This document shows, one piece after another, positions 40,916 to 64,000 of a stretch of 64,000 nt of DNA. The DNA is from Crocodylus rhombifer. Its lineage: Eukaryota; Chordata; Crocodylia; Crocodylidae. A model generated the notes under the pieces. It worked only from the letters and a program-made list of their open reading frames with translations, was not told the origin of the DNA and did no database searches. A program made the position numbers and the translations under genes. Location of the stretch: NCBI GenBank assembly GCA_038503035.1, contig JAVSML010024710.1, positions 310,001 through 374,000 of the forward strand, in the 5' to 3' direction. How positions within the stretch are numbered: the stretch's first letter is position 1; every line of letters starts with the position of its first letter.

Positions 40916-42939
40916 AAAATCTTGTTACCTTTTTAAGACATTAAAAGAACAAATTTGGAATTAACTGTCTTTTTTTCCCCCCCAATTCTTACAGTGTAAT
41001 AGATGTGGCAAAAATGCAGTGATTTCTATAACTTGTCTTTTTCCATAGTTTTTTCAGTTTTGAAGATGTGTATTTAGTGAAATCTCAGTATAGTAATATA
41101 ATATTTACTAACCACTGTATTTACAGTTAGTGTAGTAAATTGAGTTTAAAATTGGTAGTTTTTTTTAATTATGTAATTTAGTAAGATGAGAAGTGGTTGC
41201 CAAAATTGTCTTTTATTTGGTCTTAGAGGCTTACTGACTCTCCAGTCACCCTCTTGCAGAATGACCTTTTAGCTGAGGACAGTCTGGACACCCACCTTAA
41301 TCCTGGTTTTTCTCAAGAACCAGGTAAGCCTAACTTCTGTTATTTCGAGCTGAGTAGAGTGTATAGTGTTGGTATAGAAAATTCATCCTGTCTTTGGATG
41401 CCTTTCTCTCCTGTCATTCAAAATAACAATGACTGAGGTGATACCTCTCCTGTCTTCCATGGTACCATGGAACTACTACTAACAAGCAGGACTCCCACAG
41501 TGGCCTCCCTAAAACCATGGAAGGGCTATTGTCCTTCCGCATAGTTCATGCACGTCTGCTACCTTCATTTTTCAAAACCATTCTAGACCTGTGGATTCAA
41601 AGATCTGTATGCCCCTCCTTTCCGAATCCACTCCCTGAATACCACTCAAACCAGACGCTCATTTGGATGGTCTGCCTCACCTCTTCTTTCAGCCTTGTGA
41701 GAGGGTGAATCGCTAGTCTCTTCCAGGAACTGACTTTGATAAGGGAAGTCACTTGAGTCCTTTCAGTTATACGATATGGTTATTTCTGAAAGTCACCAGT
41801 ACCCAAGCTCATACCGCAGAGGGGTGTCTAGAAAGGGAGCCTTTTCCAGAAGTCATTCAGTATTTAGTTTTTTTGCTTCCTCCCACCTTTCTTATTCAGA
41901 GATTCCTAACCATATGCAGGAGAAAGTCTTGGTTTATTCCACTGACCTGAGGGCTTGGTCTGTAAGCCACCTGGAAATCTAGCACACAGCTCCTTTGCTG
42001 AACTGAGAGAGTGTTCTTAGGTGAGCACCTCAGCCCCTTTCAGGTTGGGTTGTTGACATGGATGAATAAAGGAGCCTTTTAAAGCAATGGGATTGTAGGG
42101 GTAGTTCACATCGCTATCAGAAGTGGAGAAAATATGTTATTTTCTCCAGATGCTGCAGGGTCTAGGAAGTCTGCCAAAGAAAGCATCAGTTCCTTCTCTG
42201 TACATCTTCCAGCAAGAAAGATGGGCAAAAAGACTTGTGACTGGGCACAGCTAGGGGCATGACATGATCTGTAGGGTAGAATCCAGGTACAGTCCCTAGG
42301 CTGCGACTTGTCTTGTCTTCAGGTTCCCAAAGCAGCATCAGACCTTCCCCATCCCATCTCCACTGCCTCTGTGAAACATCAAGGTAGTTCTGCATCAGCA
42401 ATTAACTGACTTTTTTGTCCAAGTTTGTCCCTCAGGCTACGTGATCACACTGTTTAACCACTATCCTCTAGTCTAGGCCTCTCCTGTCCTGTCCTGTGAG
42501 AGATGTCAGTGTAGTCCTGATTTCATAGTCCCATTGACATTTCTTTCAGTCATGAATGTGTCTAGCAAATTTGTTACCATCTTGGACAGCCAGTTTGAAT
42601 ATGTGAAGATCAAAAGAAACTTTAAATTACTTTTAAAAATCAAAAGTCTGTGTTTTACACAGATGAGGACAAAAAGGTTAAAAAAAAATACCTTGACTGT
42701 GATGGCAAAACAGATTCATATGCCTCCGTTATTATCAGATAGAATTTGACACTGCTGCTTTTTGCCACTTTTGAGGATTCATATCTTGTGCCTCCAAGGA
42801 AAAAGGGAAGGTGAGCAGGGAACTGGGATAAGAGCTTCCCTCTAGAAATTCAAGTTAAGGACAAGGAACCCCCATTCCTTATAGTGATCTCTGCATGTTC
42901 TCATTTGTACTGCTGAGGGGCAGTAGAAATGTCAGAAGA
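40916..42939. other. Intergenic, unassigned
   Basis: About 2 kb between the PPP4R1 end and the first repeat remnant. Between about 41230 and 42900 the composition is more balanced, with short broken open frames (for example 41254-41436, 41517-41708), as in a decayed retroelement. I found no diagnostic motif and leave it unassigned. Confidence 0.4.
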
Positions 42940-43195
42940 TTCCCAGGTGGAAGGACAGGAAACTGGGTGAAACTAAACTGCTGTCTTCACAGAAAAAATG
43001 ATAAAGGACAGAAACACCTGATAACCAGTGTGACAACACTTCTCACAGGACAGCCACTCCCACCTCTGACTTCAGTGTCCTCCTTATCCTTAAAGGAAAC
43101 CTGCACAATATCTTCAGAAAATGGGCCTGAAAACAAACATTTGTAACTATTGGGCACCAGAAATCATGGACTTAAGAAAATGGTTTTACGGTTAA
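42940..43195 (+). mobile_element. GIY-YIG-coding retroelement remnant, copy 1
   Basis: Shares with the 56470-57180 remnant the sequence CTGGGTGAAACTAAACTG, the CAGAAAAAATGATAAAGGAC stretch, CAGTGTGACAACACTTCTCA, CCACTCCCACCTCTGACTTC and the tail ATCATGGACTTAAGAAAATG. Translated it gives GETKLSS followed by a QKK-rich segment, which fits the C-terminal GIY-YIG endonuclease domain seen in Penelope-type elements. Frames are broken. Confidence 0.6.
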
Positions 43196-43624
43196 TACCA
43201 ACCAGTTAGAAGTAGCACTTCTGAACATCAGTATTGGACCCATGATACCAGTGAATAAAACAGTCAAAGCCTAGTCACAGCAGAGAGATAATCTTGGATC
43301 TGGCCTGAAAGGCTTTGTCTCCAGCAAGAAGACACTGTCATAAAGTGAACATGTTGCTAGGACACTTAAGTGTTATACTGAACTCTGGTTAGAGTCAGCT
43401 GAGACATCTTTCATTGGCAGATAAGAAGACACTGACAGATCCTAGAGCTGCCCACTTGCAACAACCAAGAATAGAAGGTTTTGCTAGATTGCACCCCTTT
43501 CTGGCCATTGGAGTAATTCATCAACGTGTTGTTGATTGTAAGTTTTCAATGTACTTGATTGATTTTTAAGGATGAGGACAGCTGTAATGGCTTGGCAGAC
43601 TGTTCATGGCTCCATTATGTAGAG

Positions 43625-43811
43625 CAGGACTAGGCAACCCTGGGTTGCCAGTGTGGCATGCAGAGGCATTCTGCTTGGCATGCAAGTCTTGGGGAGGAGG
43701 CCAGGCTGTGCTGTCACAAGGATTGGGCCCCTCCACCATCGACCCGTGGCAAACCAACATCTTACAAGTCGAGGTTGCAGGTGTTTTCGGCACTGCTCAA
43801 AAATGTCCCTG
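43625..43811. mobile_element. hAT-like MITE with decayed target-site duplication
   Basis: Left end CAGGACTAGGCAACCCTGGG, right end reading inwards CAGGGACATTTTTGAGCAG. The flanking octamers ATGTAGAG and ACCTAGAG match at 6 of 8 positions. The interior includes TTGCCAGTGTGGCATGC. No coding content. Confidence 0.6.
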
Positions 43812-45236
43812 ACCTAGAGGGCAAATTCACAAACTCCCTATAGGTTTCACAAACCCAGAAGATAGTGAAGATCAAAATCCACAACCTAGTACATCACGTG
43901 GGTGGGATACTGGGCAAAACAGAATGGCTGAGAACCCCTTTGTCCTTTGGCTACAATCTTTCTTTTGTCTTTCACAGCAGAACACCTTGGCTATCTTGAA
44001 GTATAATGGTCAAGTGTTCATTGTTAAATTAGCCACTTAAAACCCTTAAAGGTAGAGTGATTCAAGGCATTGCTCAGTTGTACTGATGTGGAACCCATCT
44101 GCTGGCATTAGATTTGCAGGTTTGGACCACATAGGAACTCCTTTTAGGGAGGATGAATGTGGCCCTTTCTGTGTTCTAATTTTTTATATAAAACAGCATG
44201 CATTCACTTAAATTCAGCCCAGCAGAGAAGCAGCTACCACAAGATGTAAATAGGTGTACTTGCTGACCTTTTTCAGTATGATTTCAGGGAGTTGCATTAA
44301 GAAAAGAATCTGATTGTTGCATCATTTGACAAACCACCTTTCAGTTCAGTTGCCTCTTGCAAAGAAGCAAGAGTTCACATCAAGCTACTTCTCAAGGTAC
44401 AAACATTTTTTTTATTGCATTAAAAATATTTCTTAAAATATGTGACAACTTTTGTACAGTTGGAGTATTTCAATAAATTAGGAGCATTAACAGCCTTTAA
44501 GTTCCTCTTTCAGGTGCATGGAACATCCTCTGCTTAACACTGGCTTTCCTTCCTAATTCACGTGGATTTGGTTGGTGTATTCATTGGGTATGTTGTCCTT
44601 TAGCTGACATTTGAAAGTTTCACTTGTAATTGGCTTGCTAATTGGCGAACTATTCCTGATGTGTGCTGGCATGGCCTACCAAAATGTACTTCAAGGTGTA
44701 GTATACAATTTAAAAAGTTAAGGGCTTCTTTGACATGATGGTTAAGTCTTGATGAAATGACAGGTAAACTATAATGGTTATTCTTTAGTTCAGAGATCAG
44801 AATAGTGGTCCATGTTAAACCATCGCACCATTATTGCGTTATCAGCCATTAATAACGATGTAAGCAGAGCTCAGGCCCTCATCACTCCTGTTTTATAGAT
44901 CAGACTTGAAGGAACCACAGGCAGAGCTGTTTTCCTGTGATTAAAATAACAGCACCCCAGCCACACATTGCTCATTTGAGGAAATGGGTACCATAGTTTT
45001 ACTCTGATCACATTGGAGCAGTGTAATGAGCAACCTTGCCAGGCTGCCTGCTGCCATTAGCCATTGACCTTGGCTTTTCCAGCTGCTGTGCTTAGGAGGC
45101 CAGCAGCATAATGAGGGCTTCTACAAACTAACTTTTCCCCTATTTTAGAACAAAGGTAAATGTTTTGTGCTTTTTCAGACAAGCAGGGTGACAGAAGAGG
45201 AAGACTGATCATCCTTCTATATCTACCTCTAGATAT
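43812..45236. other. Intergenic or distal RALBP1 3'UTR
   Basis: No gene recognised. Read on the - strand, 44395-44500 looks like the end of a vertebrate mRNA (AAGAAATATTTTTAATGC then AATAAA at 44416-44411), so part of this stretch could belong to a long RALBP1 transcript. Confidence 0.4.
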
Positions 45237-45476
45237 GGTGCATCTACACTAGACACTTAATGCACAGAAGACTAGTTCTACCGCGCATTAATGCAGCAGG
45301 CAAAGCACATGCTAACACACAGTAGATTTAGTCTAATGTGCATTAACGTCACTAAAAAAGTGTTAATGTATGGTACTGCGCAGTAGCACCAATTATGGGG
45401 CATTAAGTAGTACCTGTTATTACAGGTACTAACTAAACTTACATGCCATAATTAATAAACATGTGGATATACCCAC
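45237..45476 (-). mobile_element. MITE (TGGGCACGTCTACA-type ends), copy 2
   Basis: Same family as 14932-15166, in opposite orientation. Shared blocks include GTGCATCTACACTAG/TAGTGTAGATGC ends, the AGTAGATTTAGTCTA unit, TACTGCGCAGTA and CATAATTA. About 240 bp, non-coding. Confidence 0.75.
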
Positions 45477-45484
45477 TCAGCTTT

Positions 45485-46255
45485 GTTTCATAGTTGGTAG
45501 GGTCAGAAGGAACCTGAGCAGATCATCAAGTCTGACCTCCTGCCATGGCAGGAAAAAGTACAGGGGTCAAATGACCCCAGCAAGGTGTTCATCTAGCCTC
45601 TTCTTAAAGAACCCCAGGCTAGGAGCCAGCACCACTTTGCTTGGAAGTTGGTTCTAGATCCTAGCCACCCTGGCCGTGAAGTAGCGCCTCCTGATATCTG
45701 GCCTAAATCTGCCATCTGCCAGCTTGTGACTTATTTCTAGTCACTCCTGGTAGTGCTGGGGGGAACAGGGATTCCCCCAATGCCTGCTGGTCCCCTCTGA
45801 CTAGTTTGTAACAGGCCACTAGATCCCCCCTCAGCCTTCTCTTGTGGAGGCTGAACAGGTTCAGGTCCAGTACCTCATAGGGCCTGCCCTGCTGTCCCCT
45901 GATCATGCAAGTGGCCCTCCTCTGGACCCTCTCCATGTTGTCCACATCCCTCTTGAAGTGCAGCGCCCATCCCATTCAGTTCTGGGCGCTTACCCAGGAT
46001 CAAGATAAGACTTACTGGCCTATAGTTTCCTGGGTCTTCCTCCCCTTTTTGGAAATGGGAACCACATTGGCCCTCTTCCAGTCTTCTGGCACCACACCAG
46101 AGCACCACCAGTGCTTGTAAAGCTGTGCCACAGGTCCCACAATGACCCCAGCTAATTCCCTAAGCAGTCTGGGGTGGAGATCCTCAGGACCAGCTGATTT
46201 AAATACATCCAGTCCCTCCAGAAGTTCCCTGACCCTTGGCCTGGGTGCACCTCCC
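45485..46255 (-). mobile_element. CR1 LINE with internal deletion
   Basis: The 3' end lies at low coordinates (TTTCATAGTTGGTAGGGTCA tail) followed by the C-terminal domain up to about 45978, in good alignment with the copy at 412-2108. The sequence then jumps to the region before the RT core (NYRPVSLILILG, FQKGEEDP) at about 46000. About 830 bp of the reverse transcriptase core, including the FADD box, is missing compared with the first copy. Frames are broken elsewhere too. Confidence 0.9.
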
Positions 46256-46687
46256 CTGGGGCTTGATGGGGGTCTACTTCAGGTTTTGTTAATTTTATTA
46301 TAAGGCACCTTGGGGTGTTCCCAGGATAAGGCATCTTATTTTACACTGCCCAGATCACTTGCAAACACTGTCCAATTAAAAATCAGCTTGACAGTATAAT
46401 GACTAAATATTAGATGTGATCTTCAAAAAAAAAAATTATAAATGGACAGATTAAGCATTTGTTGATGGAAATACTCTGAATTAACTGATAACTTATAATT
46501 ATACAAACCAAACCAAAAATTCATGCCTTGTAACTCTTTAAGATAATTTTTTTTAAGGAAAGGTTTTATGAATTAGCATTAAGGAAGGATACAGAGTCTG
46601 CTTTGTTCCTCTCCCCCTTGAAAAACAGTAAAAACCTTTTCCTAGGAACGCAGAGGTCTCCAAATATAGAATACTGTAGAAAGTTGG

Positions 46688-46693
46688 TTTATT
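46688..46693 (-). terminator. RALBP1: Candidate RALBP1 poly(A) signal AATAAA
   Basis: TTTATT on the + strand, about 2.0 kb after the RALBP1 stop codon, close to the 3'UTR length known for mammalian RALBP1. An alternative is at 47104-47109 (about 1.6 kb) and a distal one at 44411-44416. The choice is an inference. Confidence 0.45.
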
Positions 46694-48676
46694 TATAGTT
46701 AGAATAACTTTAAAAAATGAATTCCTGTATGAAAGCACAAACTTCAGGCCTAACTCAGGACAGTGGCAGACACCTGGCAGTAGTTGGCAACTGCTCCAGG
46801 GAAAAGTCTCAACAAAAGGCCATAACTAAAAGGATCATTTTGTTCTGATTTAATTGGCTCTAAGCCAAGATTTTTCCAAAACCTGACAAGCTTCAGCAGA
46901 GCTTGAGAATTAGAGTGCTGTGATCATCCTTAGAGACCAATCTAGACACTAATGATGTAGCCTAAATATAACACATTTACTACTACAAACCCCTCACACA
47001 ATGACGAGAGCTGTGCATGCCAAGTGCTCTAGGCTGCTTTAGAAACATGAACATATATTGTGAGGTAGATAAATTAAAAACTATCTTTCAAATGGCTGTT
47101 GAATTTATTTGTTTGATAAATATGGTCCTAACAAAAGAAAAGTTAACCATTATTAAGAGATTTGTCTGAAGAACACTGATTAGAAAAAATCATGACAACG
47201 TGATAGGAATTAGTATGAATTTAAAACAAAAAAAAGCTTAAATACTGCCAGCAAATATAAAATGCATGTAACAGAAAGGCAAGGGAGAGAGAACACTTTA
47301 CAAGTTTACATTTGTCATCTGACCACATTTTCAGTCTTTTATAAATTCTTTTCTCCAAATTTTTAAAAAAATATTATGCTGTTTTCTATAACATATCAAA
47401 GCATTATTTGTACAAAATCAAATCATGGCCAATGATTCACAACAGTGCAATAGGTAAAGAATACAACCACGTCCAACACGTGCAGAAAATAAATATCCAG
47501 ATTCTAGAAATAAAGTAGGCATGGTGCACTCTACGGAGTTATTGTCAATAGCTGAGCTAACTATCCCTGACCAGTCTCAGGACTATTGTTTAGATGAACT
47601 GATATAAGTGAGTGCATTTGAAACTAAAAATGCCCCTAAAATCCCAGCTTTTATGGAGGCCTTTGATTGCTGGTAGCAGTAAATAGCTAAACCAAAAGCA
47701 AAATCACAGTTACTCTTACAAAAAGGAAAAAATAAAGTCTATTGCTGAACCCTGCTTTCTCCACTGGGCATCTTTTCTCAGGCTTCTCTGGAAAGCAATG
47801 GATGACTTGAATATATATTGCTTGATCAGCCAAAGAGAACTTAAGCAAGCAACCTAATCCCTCCGCTCTACTAACCTGCACATCAGTCAGAGGTTTACTG
47901 ACCAGAGGGTGAAACCTTTGCAAAAGGCCCCTTTCTCTAAAACAAGAGAAGGCTGTTGCTCTATGCTAGCAGCATGAATACAGCATACACAAGAGACGAG
48001 TGCTTGTTTCCAAACCAGCAAATGGGTTAATTATCTTGTCAAAGGACTTCAATAGCTCTTGATGAGTGTTTCCACTGGACAGGGACAAATATAATTTGTG
48101 AGATTTAAAAAAAAAAAAAAAATAAAAAAAAAATTATTTAGTATATTGTAGAATTGTAGGCGGGCATTTGTTAGGTAACAGTGATAAGCCTTCAGTTTTT
48201 TAGCCAATCAGGAAATAATTTAAAGCTCCCTTGTATAATCTGCATTAGGTATAAAAGGCACAAGCAAGAGTGAGTAGATAAACAGAAATGAATGAGAATC
48301 AACAGATCCACAGGGCAAATAATTAATGATTGTGGGTGGGTTATTGGGAGATCTTCCAACTCTGCTCTGATGAAAGCAAATCATTATTTTGGCTTAAATA
48401 AAACCATTACTGAATTATTGTAAGTCACCAGAAGCATGTCAGTCTTGAAACCATCTGACATTAGCTGGAAAACTCTTCTGGCCCCTCCAAACTCACCTGA
48501 GCGTGATGGTAGAAGCCACAAGTATGAAGGAGACTAACGTCTCCAGGGTTTAAAAGATAAGATTCTTTACATCATGTACACAGCCATTATCCATTTGTGC
48601 AGTTGTAGCTTCAGAATTACAGTAAGTTGCACAGTCCTTGCTCAGTCCAGTTGATTCTCTGAATCCCCGAGGAGGA
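46694..48676 (-). other. RALBP1: Probable RALBP1 3'UTR
   Basis: Repeat-poor sequence after the RALBP1 stop codon, AT-rich on average, with an A-rich run at 48106-48132. Lack of transposon insertions over 2 kb, in a region otherwise dense with them, fits a conserved untranslated region. The end is not proven. Confidence 0.55.
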
Positions 48677-62531
<13,855 letters not shown>

Positions 62532-64000
62532 CTATTGGAAAAAGAGATGAGAAGCAAGGGGGAGAAAGTTACAGGCCATTTTAATTTATAAGCAAGACCT
62601 AGGAGGAAGAAAACCAGGGAAATATAGTAGGAAGCAGGACATGGTGCCTGCCTGTACAATGCTTCAGAAGATCCATTTTACATTCTACAAAGTAGAACAA
62701 ATATTAAATCCAGGGTTGCATAATCTCATCCAGTTATGGAAAAAACACATCATGTATGATCTAAACATTTGATATTTTAAACACATACTTAATACAACAA
62801 TGCCCATCTTATTTGTTATTTGCTCACTTAATAGTCTAAGAAATACAAAATAAAATAATTCTCTGGCAGTATATAGTATAGTTCCTTTAATCAATAGTCT
62901 GAGTCACTTTTAAGAGAGATAATCTACGTGTTTATATCTCTAACAAAGGGCTGAGTCACTTAATTGCCCACTCCCTTTTTGAAAATGTTAAGCCTCTTCT
63001 TAAGATGAATGTAAAAAAATATTAAAATTCTAGCCTTAGACAACAATATAATCAGAGGGAAAAAACTTACTGTCCATTAGAGACATAATGTTATTCCAAA
63101 TGTACTTGCATAGCAGTACGTTTGCCTTGTAGAGCCTGTTCGAGAGCTTGGGAGTCTATGGTCACAATGCAATAATACTGAGCTTCAGCTGCAGAATGCC
63201 AGGTACTGTGTGTGAAATATGTGCGCGAGTTGCTATACATTATACCTTTGCAGCTATCCCTGCCCACGCTTCAGGCAAGAGCAGGTAAAACTTTAAAGGT
63301 GGTTTTAAAAAGAACCTTCCTACCTAATTAATTGTAGGTTTCCACCTTAAACCATCCTAAGACTGAAGGTAAATATGAAGTATATTAAAAAAAAAAAAAA
63401 AAGAAAAGGAAATACCTTACACGTGGTCTGCAGTTCTTAACTCCCCTCAACTTCTGGATAACCAGCTTTAGCTCTCATGTGATACTAGGACATGCAGTTT
63501 TCTTCATGTTATTCTATTAACCATGAACTTTGCTGTTTGCATGAAGGAGGAGGGCATTCATTTCTTACAGGCCTATTATTTAACTTATACATTACTTAGA
63601 GAAGACAGCTGGGGTGAAAGTCCATGCTACTGCTTTTGTCAGTGCAGCACAGAATTCAAAGCATAAAGAGCTCTTGTGAATTTAAAACCCTTTTGTACCC
63701 TTCCCTGTGCTGGGCTGCTCTAAAGGCTCGGGAGGCCCAAGGCATACTTTACACATGCTGCTTTATGGACAGCAGATCTTTGTAATTTTACCATACAAAT
63801 CTCCAAACTGTAAAGCAAATAGAGATACAGAATTTTGCCATATACTAAAGAAACGGTAGTTACTTGGTCAGCATATCCTCCATGGTCTCCCCCACAACAC
63901 ACCCCTCATGTGGGAGGAGAGAGATCCAGGAAGTATGAACACCTCTCTCCCCATTCCCCTTCTCTCCCTTTATTCCTAAAGCATCTAAAACCTGATCCTT
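62532..64000 (-). other. RALBP1: RALBP1 intron, nothing recognised
   Basis: Intronic sequence upstream of the first exon in the window, with an A run at about 63387-63402. I looked for the exon with the RALBP1 N-terminus (expected MTECFLPP) and did not find it. Confidence 0.6.

Noticed and set aside
41254..42000. Possible DIRS-like or other reverse transcriptase remnant
   Set aside because: Short frames gave a vague impression only; no catalytic motif or ordered domain could be pointed to.
63061..63130. Possible exon on the - strand with a GTAAGT donor-like end
   Set aside because: The translated sequence does not match the RALBP1 N-terminus and no acceptor with proper phase was seen.

Overview
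This window is vertebrate nuclear DNA from a sauropsid, most likely a crocodilian. The evidence is multi-exon genes with GT-AG introns of 0.1 to 5.7 kb, several CR1 LINEs (one ending in the ATTCTATG-type octamer), many hAT-like and Tigger-like miniature DNA transposons, and fragments resembling Penelope-type elements. The repeat mix argues against a bird. Crocodilian rather than turtle is an inference from repeat flavour, not proof.

Two protein-coding genes face each other tail to tail. On the + strand, 4499-40915 holds the last 17 exons of PPP4R1, the HEAT-repeat regulatory subunit of protein phosphatase 4. The exons join in phase into 889 residues ending in a TAA at 40018-40020, followed by a 3'UTR with an AATAAA at 40890. 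The 5' exons (roughly the first 60 residues) lie upstream of the window. On the - strand, 62531 down to 48677 holds the last 8 coding exons of RALBP1 (RLIP76), the Ral effector with a RhoGAP domain. They give 573 residues and a TGA; the first ~80 residues lie beyond position 64000. The same convergent pair is found on human 18p11.22.

Layout: 1-4498 is repeat-rich intron or upstream sequence of PPP4R1 (CR1 with a long open reverse transcriptase frame, a GC-rich inverted repeat, a 500-bp TIR element). 4499-40020 is PPP4R1 exons, whose introns carry a second CR1, a third CR1 3' fragment, about ten MITEs and a decayed copy of one PPP4R1 exon. 40021-40915 is its 3'UTR. 40916 to about 46.7 kb is intergenic sequence or distal UTR with a GIY-YIG remnant, two MITEs and an internally deleted CR1. 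About 46.7-62.5 kb is RALBP1, with a GC-rich block, related MITEs and a second GIY-YIG remnant in its introns. 62532-64000 is RALBP1 intron.

PPP4R1 and RALBP1 act in separate pathways (PP4 phosphatase targeting; Ral/Rho GTPase signalling and endocytosis), and nothing in the sequence suggests they work together. I found no new gene system. The most notable items are the decayed duplicate of a PPP4R1 exon at about 37.34-37.50 kb, two GIY-YIG-coding repeat remnants that seem to share a 3' tail with scattered short repeats, and a set of MITE families with multiple copies inside this window.
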